This document shows positions 1-5,402 of a DNA stretch of 5,402 nucleotides, in pieces. Made by a program: the position numbers and the translations under genes. Position 1 is the stretch's first letter, and the number at the start of each line of letters is the position of its first letter. The stretch is from JBGPIT01 sp041485125 (GTDB lineage Bacteria > Desulfobacterota > Binatia > UTPRO1): NCBI GenBank assembly GCA_041485125.1, contig JBGPIT010000355.1, positions 1 to 5,402 on the forward strand, written 5' to 3'. The notes under the pieces are model-generated. The model was not told where the DNA came from, searched no databases, and saw nothing but the letters and a program-made list of their open reading frames with translations.

Positions 1-33
1 AGTCGGAGGCGCTTTTGCGCGCCGCCCGACGAT

Positions 34-1509
34 GTGTTACTCGCGACCCGCTTGCGACGGGGACTCTTCGCCACGAAGTCGGTCGAGCTGCTGCACGAGG
101 AGCTCGAGTCCGCCGATCGTTTGCATCGGGTCCTCGGGCCCGTCGCGCTGACCGCCCTCGGCATCGGCGCCATCATCGGCGCCGGCATCTTCGTCCTGAC
201 CGGGCTCGCCGCACGCGACTACGCCGGTCCTTCGCTCGTCCTCTCTTTCGTGATCGCGGGGACCGGGTGCGCCTTCGCCGGTCTTTGCTATGCGGAGTTC
301 GCGGCGATGATCCCGGTCGCCGGCAGCGCCTACACGTATGCCTATGCGACGCTCGGCGAACTCTTCGCCTGGATCATCGGCTGGGACTTGGTCCTCGAGT
401 ACGCGATCGCCTCGTGCGCCGTCGCGCACGGCTGGTCGCACTACTTCCAGGCGATGCTCGCGCTGTTCCACGTCGCCCTGCCGCCCTCGCTCTCGATCGA
501 TCCGCTCAGCGCCAGCCCCGAGGCGCTTGCCGGGGCGTGGCACATCGGATCGATGCCGATAGTCTTCGACCTCCCCGCGGTCGTGATCGTCGCGCTCCTC
601 ACCGTGGTCCTGGTGATCGGGATCCGCCAGAGCGCCGGCCTGAACGCGGGGATCGTCATGCTGAAGATCGTCGTCGTGCTGTTCGTCATCGTCGCCGGCG
701 TCGGCCACGTCGATCCGGCGAACTGGCATCCGTTCTTCCCGCGCGGCTGGACAGGCACCTTCGCGGGCGCGGCGTACGTCTTCTTCGCCTACATCGGCTT
801 CGACTCGATCAGCACGCATGCCGAGGAAGCCCGCAACCCCGCCCGCGACGTACCGATCGGCATCCTCGCCTCGCTCGGCGTGTGCACGATCCTCTACATC
901 GCAGTCGCCTTGGTCCTGACCGGCATGGTGCCGGTCGCCGAGATCGACATCGACGCCCCGATCGCCGCCGCCTTCGCACGCAGCGGCCTCGGCGTCGCGA
1001 CGATGCTGATCTCGATCGGCGCCGTCGCCGGGATCACCAGCGTGCTCCTGGTCATGATGCTCAGCCAGGCGCGCATCCTGCTCGCGATGGCGCGCGACGG
1101 CCTTCTCCCGCCGCAGTTCTTCGCCCGCGTCCACCCGCGCTTCCGGACGCCGCACCGCTCGACGATCCTCGTCGGCGTCATCGTCGCAACGGTCGCGGCG
1201 CTGCTGCCGCTCAAGGTGCTCGCCGACCTCGTCAACATCGGCACGCTGTTCGCGTTCGTCGTCGTCTGCACCGCCGTGCTGATCATGCGCTACACCCGGC
1301 CCGACGTGCGCCGGCCGTTCCTGACGCCGCTCGTACCAGCCGTGCCGATCCTCGGCATCCTCTCGAACCTGACGCTCATGGTGTACCTCGGCTGGCACAA
1401 CTGGGCGCGGCTGTTCGTCTGGCTCGCGATCGGCTTGGTGATCTACGCGCTGTACGGCGTGCGTCACAGTCGCCTACGCCAGCGCGCGGCCCTCAGCGAG
1501 ACGCGGTGA
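34..1509 (+). CDS. APC-superfamily amino acid permease (cationic amino acid transporter-like)
   Basis: Inner-membrane amino acid transporter of 491 aa, a usual length for the CAT/YfnA-type branch of the APC superfamily, which takes up amino acids by proton-coupled or exchange transport. Seen: an N-terminal LFATKSVELL stretch (11-20) typical of the branch; the TM1 glycine motif GIGAIIGAGIFVLTG (43-57), which in the family binds the substrate backbone; CYAEFAAMIPVAGSAYTY (85-102); the TM6 and following loop around FFAYIGFDSISTHAEEARNP (250-269); the TM8-loop SQARILLAMARDGLLP (344-359); and about 12 hydrophobic segments up to residue 475. The start is taken as GTG at 34. The frame stays open without a start codon to the window edge, and the only GGAGG (5-9) lies about 24 nt upstream, too far to support this start, so the true start could lie just outside. 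Substrate (Arg/Lys or broader) is not determinable. It is convergent with the DedA gene. Confidence 0.93.
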   Translation: MLLATRLRRGLFATKSVELLHEELESADRLHRVLGPVALTALGIGAIIGAGIFVLTGLAARDYAGPSLVLSFVIAGTGCAFAGLCYAEFAAMIPVAGSAYTYAYATLGELFAWIIGWDLVLEYAIASCAVAHGWSHYFQAMLALFHVALPPSLSIDPLSASPEALAGAWHIGSMPIVFDLPAVVIVALLTVVLVIGIRQSAGLNAGIVMLKIVVVLFVIVAGVGHVDPANWHPFFPRGWTGTFAGAAYVFFAYIGFDSISTHAEEARNPARDVPIGILASLGVCTILYIAVALVLTGMVPVAEIDIDAPIAAAFARSGLGVATMLISIGAVAGITSVLLVMMLSQARILLAMARDGLLPPQFFARVHPRFRTPHRSTILVGVIVATVAALLPLKVLADLVNIGTLFAFVVVCTAVLIMRYTRPDVRRPFLTPLVPAVPILGILSNLTLMVYLGWHNWARLFVWLAIGLVIYALYGVRHSRLRQRAALSETR

Positions 1510-1518
1510 TCGGCGGGA

Positions 1519-1545
1519 GTCGGCGCGCGATCGTCCGGCGCCGAC
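1519..1545. terminator. Hairpin between convergent genes, possible bidirectional terminator
   Basis: A perfect 8-bp inverted repeat, GTCGGCGC (1519-1526) and GCGCCGAC (1538-1545), with an 11-nt loop, fills the 43-nt gap between the permease stop and the DedA stop. There is no T-tract on either strand, so intrinsic termination is only suggested by position and stem. It could equally be a chance stem in GC-rich DNA. Confidence 0.4.
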
Positions 1546-1552
1546 CAGAGCC

Positions 1553-2191
1553 TCAGAGCGGCGGCTCGATCACCCGGCCGCGGCTCCGCACGTACTCGAT
1601 GATCGGCGGCAGCAGCGAGAGGAACACCACCACCGCAATCACGACGTGGATGTGGCGGTCGATGTCGGGCACCGCACGGCCGAGCGAGTAGCCGAGCAGC
1701 GACATCCCCCACACCCAGAGCAGCCCGCCCACCACGTTGTAGGTGACGAAGCGGCGGTACTCCATGGCACCGACGCCGGCGATGACCGGCGCGAAGGTGC
1801 GGATGATCGGCACGAAACGCGCGATGATGATCGTCTTGCCGCCGTGCTTCTCGTAGAAGTCGCGGGCGCGGATCAGGTGTGCCTTCTTGAAGAGCAGCGA
1901 GTCCTCGCGGCGGAAGATGCGGGGTCCGGTGCGGAAGCCGATGTAGTAGCCGACCTGGTCGCCGATGATCGCGGCGGCCGTCACTACCGTGAGCAGCATC
2001 GCCAAGCTCAAGTGCCCGGCGGCGGCGAACACACCGGCGGTGACGAGCAGCGAATCACCCGGCAGGAAGAAGCCGATCAGGAGGCCGGTCTCGGCGAAGA
2101 TGATGACGATGAGCATCAGCATGCCGCCCCAGCGGATGATGCCCTCGACGTCTTGCAGCTGGTGCAGAATGCCAGCGATCGTCTCAATCAT
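1553..2191 (-). CDS. DedA-family membrane protein
   Basis: Polytopic inner-membrane protein of 212 aa, the normal size for DedA/SNARE-associated (VTT domain) proteins. Characterised relatives move polyprenyl or phospholipids across the membrane or support proton-dependent envelope homeostasis. Seen: FAETGLLIGFFLPGDSLL (32-49), with acidic E34 and D46 at the same 12-residue spacing as the two essential acids of E. coli YqjA; GDQVGYYIGFRTG (77-89); and the family hallmark ARFVPIIRTFAPVIAG (124-139), with R125 and R131 matching the spacing of the essential arginines. These are followed by YNVVGGLLW (151-159) and a last hydrophobic segment at about 181-197. The start ATG at 2191-2189 is the first Met that gives family length. 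No Shine-Dalgarno-like sequence is visible before it. It lies 125 nt downstream of the hydrolase on the same strand, with a hairpin between, so it is perhaps a separate transcription unit. The specific lipid substrate is unknown. Confidence 0.93.
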   Translation of the reverse strand: MIETIAGILHQLQDVEGIIRWGGMLMLIVIIFAETGLLIGFFLPGDSLLVTAGVFAAAGHLSLAMLLTVVTAAAIIGDQVGYYIGFRTGPRIFRREDSLLFKKAHLIRARDFYEKHGGKTIIIARFVPIIRTFAPVIAGVGAMEYRRFVTYNVVGGLLWVWGMSLLGYSLGRAVPDIDRHIHVVIAVVVFLSLLPPIIEYVRSRGRVIEPPL

Positions 2192-2283
2192 GGATTTGGC
2201 TCGGCTTTCGAGGAGATGTGCGAGAGCCTCCCCTGGTATCGGAAAGCTCCCATGCCGACAAGACGAATTCGGTCGCGGCGGTC

Positions 2284-2314
2284 GCGCACGCGCGCCGGCT
2301 GCCCGCGCGTGTGC
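2284..2314 (-). terminator. GC-rich hairpin just after the hydrolase gene
   Basis: An 11-bp stem (2284-2294 with 2304-2314, one G-T wobble, 9-nt loop) begins 3 nt beyond the hydrolase stop codon. It lacks a downstream T-tract, so it is a terminator-like or mRNA 3'-end stabilising structure rather than a textbook intrinsic terminator. The rest of the 125-nt gap to the DedA start (2192-2283) shows no convincing -10/-35 pair or other feature. Confidence 0.4.
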
Positions 2315-2316
2315 CG

Positions 2317-3192
2317 TCAGCCCGCGCGCTGCGCCGCGCGCGCGTCGCGCTGAGCCGACTCGCCCCTCCCCCACCGCAGCGCTGCATCGGCAAACGGCTC
2401 GGGCCGCTCGAGGCCGATCAGGTGACCGGCGTTCTCGATCGTCACCAGCTCCGCGCCGGGGATCTTGGCGCGGAAGATCTCGCCGTAGCTCGGCGCGATG
2501 AAGCGGTCGTCGCTCCCCCACAGGATGAGCGTCGGCGCGACGATGCGCGGCAGCCGCTTCTCGAGACCGTTCTCCGGAATCGGGAAGAGGAACTTCGCGA
2601 CCGTGCGGAAGCCGCGCGCGAGCGCGATCAGCATCTCGATCTGCTCCTCGCTGCGATCGTCCTTGTCGCTGAAGAGCGCCGTCATCGCGAGCATGCGTTG
2701 CGCCGGCAGGCTCGACTGGTCGTGGAACAGGTAGGGGACCATCTCGTGGATCATCGAGCCGAACATGTCGAAGACCGGCGCGTCGTCGCGCCACAGGCCG
2801 ACCGGCGCCGCCAGCGCCAGCCGGCCGATCTCGCGCGGCCGCAGTGCCGCCATCTCCGCCGCGATCCAGCCGCCCATCGACTCGCCGACGACGTACGGCC
2901 GCTCGACCCCGAGCGCGTCGATGACGTCGAAGCAATGAAGGAAGAGATCGAGCTGATCGGCGAGCGCGTCGACACCGGTCGACTGGCCGAAGCCCGGAAG
3001 CAGCGGCGCGTAGACGTGGTACTCGCGCGCGAGGAGTGGCAGGACGCCCTCCCACACCGGCACGCCGCCGGCGCCGTGGAAGAAGACGAGGGGCGCACCC
3101 TCGCCGGCCTCCAGCACCTCGATCGTCGCCGCCGGGAGCTCGAGGAGCCGCGACATGACGCTCGCGCCGCCGTTGCCGCTGGCGCCGGTCAT
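2317..3192 (-). CDS. Alpha/beta-fold hydrolase
   Basis: Predicted soluble serine hydrolase of 291 aa. Seen: an oxyanion-loop motif FFHGAGG (37-43); strand and loop VYAPLLPGFGQST (60-72); the nucleophile elbow VGESMGG (102-108) with Ser105; the acid motif WGSDDRFIAP (225-234), where Asp229 fits the WGxxDxxxP position; and the histidine motif ENAGHLIGLERP (253-264) with His257. The catalytic triad is therefore complete. Residues about 133-210 form the variable cap region that sets specificity. The start ATG (3192-3190) overlaps the upstream stop as ATGA and has GGAG 8 nt before it. An alternative Met13 has a weaker upstream context, and the first 12 residues (Gly/Ser-rich) look like an unstructured leader. 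The C-terminus (275-291) is an Arg/Ala/Gln tail outside the fold. Family members include esterases, C-C hydrolases, lactonases and haloalkane or epoxide hydrolases. The Ser nucleophile argues against the last two, and the neighbour suggests ester or lactone hydrolysis (inference). Confidence 0.93.
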   Translation of the reverse strand: MTGASGNGGASVMSRLLELPAATIEVLEAGEGAPLVFFHGAGGVPVWEGVLPLLAREYHVYAPLLPGFGQSTGVDALADQLDLFLHCFDVIDALGVERPYVVGESMGGWIAAEMAALRPREIGRLALAAPVGLWRDDAPVFDMFGSMIHEMVPYLFHDQSSLPAQRMLAMTALFSDKDDRSEEQIEMLIALARGFRTVAKFLFPIPENGLEKRLPRIVAPTLILWGSDDRFIAPSYGEIFRAKIPGAELVTIENAGHLIGLERPEPFADAALRWGRGESAQRDARAAQRAG

Positions 3193-3204
3193 ATCAGGTA
3201 CTCC
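3189..3204 (-). promoter_or_regulatory. ATGA stop-start overlap and ribosome binding site of the hydrolase gene
   Basis: The oxidoreductase TGA (3191-3189) shares bases with the hydrolase ATG (3192-3190). GGAG at 3204-3201, inside the upstream coding sequence, sits 8 nt before the ATG. This arrangement fixes the hydrolase start and implies translational coupling and co-transcription of the two genes. Confidence 0.8.
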
Positions 3205-4508
3205 GGGCGCGCGGGCGCCGCATCCGCGCCGTCGCCGTCGCGCGGCACATAGGGCCGCTCGACGCGTGCGCGCGAGCTGGTGTTCGTGCTCCCGGCCGCG
3301 GTGCGCCGGCCCGGCGGCAACGCCTTCGGCCACCAGTGATCTTCCCATTCACCGAAGATCGGCCGCAGCTGCGGCATCACCTGAGTCGCGAACAGGTAGG
3401 AGGATCGATTGGTGAGCTCGGCCGGCGCCGAGCCGATGTGCAGCCCGAGCGCGAGGTGACCGCAGCGCAGCGACTGCGCCAGCTCCTCGAGCTGCTGGCG
3501 CACCGTCTCGGGTGAGCCCGCGACGATGTAGCGGCCCTCGACGAGCTCCTTCCAGCTCTTGTCGCGTCCCATGTTCTGGCTGGTGTTGCCCGCCTGCGAG
3601 ACCACTCCCGCTCGCAGCGACGCTTCGCTCATGTAGCCGGGTGCGCTCGAGGTCCCGGGATAGAGGTGCAGGCACTTGTTGAAGAAGTAGTCGACGTGCG
3701 GCCACCATTCGCGCTCGCAGTCGGCGTCGGTGTCGCTGATGCAGACCTGTTGGAAGAACGCGCAGCTGTACGGGTTGGCGTCGAGGCCGCGCGAAGCGCG
3801 GCGATCCCAGTACCCCTCGAGCATCTTCTGTGCGCGTTTGTAGCCGCTGAACGAGAGATAGCTGTAGTTGTAGTCGTGCTCGGCACACCAGTCCCAGGTC
3901 TCGATCGAGCCGAGGCCGGGAATCCACACCGGCGGCCGAGGCTTCTGGATCGGCTGCGGCCAGACGTTCACGTAGCGCAGCTTGGTGTACTTGCCGTTCC
4001 ACGCGAAGGGCTCGCGCTCGCGCCACGCCTTCATGATCAGGTCGTGGCCTTCGCGGTACTTCTCGCGCACCGTCGCCGGGTTCTGGCCGTAGCAGTAGTT
4101 GATGTCCATCGACGTGCCTACCGGGAAGCCGGCGATCAGCCGGCCGCCCGAGATCACGTCGAGCATCGCCATCTCCTCGGCGACGCGGACGGGCGGGTTG
4201 TAGAGCGCGATCGAGTTGCCGAGGACGAGGAGCATCGCGTTCGTCGTCCGCCGCGCCAGCGCCGCGGCCATGAGATTCGGCGACGGCATCATCCCGTAGG
4301 CGTTCTGATGGTGCTCGTTGACGCCGATGGCATCGAAGCCGAGCTGATCGGCGTACTCCAGCATGTCGAGGTACTCGTTGTAGAGCCCGTGGCCGCGCTC
4401 GGGATCGTAGAGCCCGTTCGGGAGGTCCACCCACACGCTGCGGTACCGCGCGCGGAAGTCGTCCGGCAACCAACGATACGGCATCAAGTGGAACCAGCTG
4501 AACTTCAT
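3189..4508 (-). CDS. LLM-class (bacterial luciferase-like) flavin-dependent oxidoreductase
   Basis: Predicted cytosolic TIM-barrel flavoenzyme of 439 aa. The family uses reduced FMN (or F420) with O2 or another acceptor for monooxygenation, including type II Baeyer-Villiger reactions. Seen: N-terminal strand MKFSWFHLMPYRW (1-13); EYADQLGFDAIGVNEHHQ (51-68), with the NEHH signature common in the family; LVLGNSIALYNPPVRVAEE (94-112); the conserved LDVISGGRLIAGFPVG (116-131); REKYREGHDLIMKAW (148-162); a tandem-Trp middle section; and IVAGSPETVRQQLEEL (328-343), the usual C-terminal flavin-side motif. It is somewhat longer than the usual 330-380 aa, with a polar Ser/Thr/Arg/Pro tail from about residue 395 and a long insertion at 205-325. 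The start ATG is preceded by AAGGGGG 6 nt upstream. It is the first gene of a coupled pair with the hydrolase. No flavin reductase partner is encoded in the window. The substrate is unknown; a reductase or dehydrogenase activity of the same fold is possible. Confidence 0.93.
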   Translation of the reverse strand: MKFSWFHLMPYRWLPDDFRARYRSVWVDLPNGLYDPERGHGLYNEYLDMLEYADQLGFDAIGVNEHHQNAYGMMPSPNLMAAALARRTTNAMLLVLGNSIALYNPPVRVAEEMAMLDVISGGRLIAGFPVGTSMDINYCYGQNPATVREKYREGHDLIMKAWREREPFAWNGKYTKLRYVNVWPQPIQKPRPPVWIPGLGSIETWDWCAEHDYNYSYLSFSGYKRAQKMLEGYWDRRASRGLDANPYSCAFFQQVCISDTDADCEREWWPHVDYFFNKCLHLYPGTSSAPGYMSEASLRAGVVSQAGNTSQNMGRDKSWKELVEGRYIVAGSPETVRQQLEELAQSLRCGHLALGLHIGSAPAELTNRSSYLFATQVMPQLRPIFGEWEDHWWPKALPPGRRTAAGSTNTSSRARVERPYVPRDGDGADAAPARPEYLI

Positions 4509-4514
4509 GGTGGA

Positions 4515-4521
4515 CCCCCTT
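4515..4521 (-). promoter_or_regulatory. Ribosome binding site of the LLM oxidoreductase
   Basis: The minus strand reads AAGGGGG, then six bases, then the ATG at 4508-4506. It is a purine-rich, slightly non-canonical Shine-Dalgarno that supports this start. The rest of the leader (4522-4606) must carry the operon promoter, because a terminator lies upstream, but no strong sigma-70 boxes are visible. Confidence 0.6.
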
Positions 4522-4606
4522 ACGGCTGGTCCGCGCGGTCGGCGCGGTAGCCCCCGCGTTACACAGCCGCAGGCCGCGAGGCAAGGCGGGCGGGCGTTGC
4601 ATCCAG

Positions 4607-4645
4607 AAAAGAAAACCCCGGACGCCCTTGCGGACGTCCGGGGTT
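4607..4645 (-). terminator. Rho-independent terminator of the Cys-rich protein gene
   Basis: A perfect 11-bp stem (AACCCCGGACG at 4614-4624 with CGTCCGGGGTT at 4635-4645, 10-nt loop) is followed on the minus strand by TTTTCTTTT (4615-4607). Stem plus T-tract in this orientation is a textbook intrinsic terminator for transcripts coming from the gene at 4701-5402. It separates that gene from the oxidoreductase-hydrolase pair. Confidence 0.88.
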
Positions 4646-4656
4646 CGAGAAGCTGG

Positions 4657-4684
4657 CCGGAGCGGGTCGGAGGACCCGCTCCGG
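4657..4684. repeat. Perfect 12-bp inverted repeat with 4-nt loop, first of two tandem hairpins
   Basis: CCGGAGCGGGTC (4657-4668) and GACCCGCTCCGG (4673-4684) are perfect reverse complements around a GGAG loop (plus strand). The structure starts 16 nt after the stop codon of the Cys-rich gene and lies 11 nt before the T-tract terminator hairpin in transcript order. It has no T-tract of its own. It may be an accessory terminator stem, an mRNA 3'-end stabiliser, or a protein-binding palindrome. Confidence 0.75.
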
Positions 4685-4700
4685 ATGAATCAGACCCGAC

Positions 4701-5402
4701 TTAGGGCAAGCCGCGCGCAGTGCCGCGGAGCTTGAGTCGGCCGAGGCCGGGCAGACCGGCCGTAGCGTTGACCGACGACGACGCCGTCGGGGCAATGCAG
4801 AAGAGCGACGCGAGCGTCGGCACCGAGTTGTCGGCAACCGGCGTGTTCTCCAAGCCGCTTGCCGCCGTCGAACCAGCGAGGGCGCCGTTGTCTTGGTAGC
4901 ACTCACGACGCTTGTTGACGCAGCTCTGACCACTGACCGTGCACGTCGGACAGCCAACGCCGGGGTTGCAGTTCGCGGCAGTCGTGCAGGAGCGGAACGG
5001 CTCGAGCGAGCAGATCAGATCGTTCGGGGCCGTTGCGCATTGGTGATCGTCACCGTTGTTTCCACCACCAGGCGCCGCATTACAGGTCGTAGTACAGGCG
5101 TTCGGCGCGGTCGGTTGACCAGGCCGACTGCAGGTACCACCGCAATCGGCATCTCCATTCGGGCAAGCGTCACCCGGGTGCGGACCGCTCCCGCAGTGCG
5201 CACAATCGGCGTCGACGTTGCACGGCAGTGTGTCGCTCGGGCCACCGACGCAGAAGAATCCCACGCACTGCCCAGGAACCGTCACGCACGCGCCCGGGCT
5301 CACGATGCCGCAAACGGCATCGACGTTGGTGCCCTCGGTCGTGCAGGGCGTACCAGGCGACGAGCTACCGGTCAGGCACCGCAGCCCGCCGCAGATACCA
5401 CC
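4701..5402 (-). CDS. Cys-rich repetitive protein, probably exported; 5' end outside the window
   Basis: I do not recognise a named family. The frame is open from the window edge to TAA (4703-4701), giving 233 visible residues. The in-frame GTG at 5303 is not a credible start, because the Cys pattern continues upstream of it. Seen: 24 cysteines, concentrated in residues 1-168 and spaced in C-x5/6-C units with Asp/Asn before the second Cys, such as PCNVDADC (60-67), ACPNGDADC (79-87) and SCTTAANC (138-145). The rest is Gly, Pro, Thr and Asn, with few charges or hydrophobic stretches. From residue about 170 the protein changes to a Cys-poor tail ending VNATAGLPGLGRLKLRGT (211-228) plus five residues. 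Such composition usually means a disulfide-stabilised extracytoplasmic protein, but the signal peptide would lie outside the window. There is no membrane anchor at the C-terminus. Codon choice looks less GC3-extreme than its neighbours. It is followed by two strong hairpins. Function unknown. Confidence 0.8.
   Translation of the reverse strand, partial: GGICGGLRCLTGSSSPGTPCTTEGTNVDAVCGIVSPGACVTVPGQCVGFFCVGGPSDTLPCNVDADCAHCGSGPHPGDACPNGDADCGGTCSRPGQPTAPNACTTTCNAAPGGGNNGDDHQCATAPNDLICSLEPFRSCTTAANCNPGVGCPTCTVSGQSCVNKRRECYQDNGALAGSTAASGLENTPVADNSVPTLASLFCIAPTASSSVNATAGLPGLGRLKLRGTARGLP
4968..5348 (-). repeat. Degenerate Cys-Asp repeat units within the Cys-rich protein
   Basis: Four imperfect units of the form Cys, Thr/Asn/Pro, a few residues, Asp-Ala-Asp-like, Cys are visible at 5348-5310 (PCTTEGTNVDAVC), 5225-5202 (PCNVDADC), 5168-5142 (ACPNGDADC) and 4991-4968 (SCTTAANC). 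Spacing between units is irregular, so this is a diverged protein-level repeat rather than a DNA tandem repeat. Confidence 0.6.

Noticed and set aside
15..1691. Long plus-strand open frame of 558 codons overlapping the permease, and a 476-codon antisense frame at 37-1467
   Set aside because: Both are Arg/Asp/His-rich low-complexity translations with no family motifs. They are by-products of the GC-saturated third codon positions of the permease gene.
2192..3055. In-frame extension of the DedA reading frame upstream to 3055 (500 codons in total)
   Set aside because: The extension overlaps the hydrolase gene in another frame and is Arg/Ala-rich without motifs. The DedA domain begins right after the ATG at 2191 and then has the normal family length.
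2218..3252. Plus-strand open frame of 344 codons antisense to the hydrolase
   Set aside because: The translation is a charged Arg/Asp/Glu/His low-complexity sequence mirroring the hydrolase codons, with no recognisable motif.
3193..3348. Longer hydrolase start at 3348
   Set aside because: It would overlap the oxidoreductase by about 160 nt and add an Arg/Ala-rich stretch. The ATGA junction with a spaced GGAG gives a far better start at 3192.
4558..4584. Possible sigma-70 promoter for the LLM operon on the minus strand: TTGCCT (4584-4579), 15-nt spacer, TGTAAC (4563-4558)
   Set aside because: Each box matches only four of six consensus positions and the spacer is too short. It is not better than chance without transcript data.
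3349..4602. Minus-strand 417-codon frame and plus-strand 294-codon frame (3666-4550) overlapping the LLM gene
   Set aside because: Both are shadows of the LLM coding sequence. The LLM frame alone shows the conserved family motifs.
5015..5245. Minus-strand 76-codon frame inside the Cys-rich gene
   Set aside because: It is a frame-shifted reading of the Cys-rich coding sequence, rich in Arg, Thr and Val, with no start signal.

Overview
This is a high-GC bacterial chromosome fragment. By eye, third codon positions are almost all G or C, and open frames run in several antisense and shifted frames as a result. Together with a Cys-rich, C-x(n)-DADC-type exported protein, this suggests a soil or sediment proteobacterium-like lineage (former Deltaproteobacteria, Myxococcota or Candidatus Binatota are my guesses). 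There is no rRNA, tRNA or marker gene to settle the taxonomy. No mobile element, CRISPR array, tRNA or integration signature was seen.

Layout: one plus-strand gene (34-1509) encodes an APC-superfamily amino acid permease of the cationic amino acid transporter type. It converges on a minus-strand block, with a short hairpin in the 43-nt gap. Read 5'->3' on the minus strand, the block is: a Cys-rich, probably exported protein whose 5' end lies beyond the window (4701-5402); two strong consecutive hairpins, the second with a T-tract; an LLM-class (bacterial luciferase-like) flavin oxidoreductase (3189-4508); an alpha/beta hydrolase (2317-3192) whose ATG overlaps the oxidoreductase stop in an ATGA junction; a GC hairpin; and a DedA-family membrane protein (1553-2191).

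How the genes may work together: the only pair with clear coupling is the oxidoreductase and the hydrolase. A monooxygenase making an ester or lactone, followed by a serine hydrolase opening it, is a plausible two-step catabolic cassette, but the substrate cannot be read from the sequence. The permease and DedA protein are ordinary membrane proteins with no obvious link to that pair. The Cys-rich protein is insulated from the operon by the double hairpin and is the least explained gene here. I see no convincing evidence of a wholly new multi-gene system. The best leads are the coupled enzyme pair, the Cys-rich protein with its short C-terminal tail, and the tandem hairpins.
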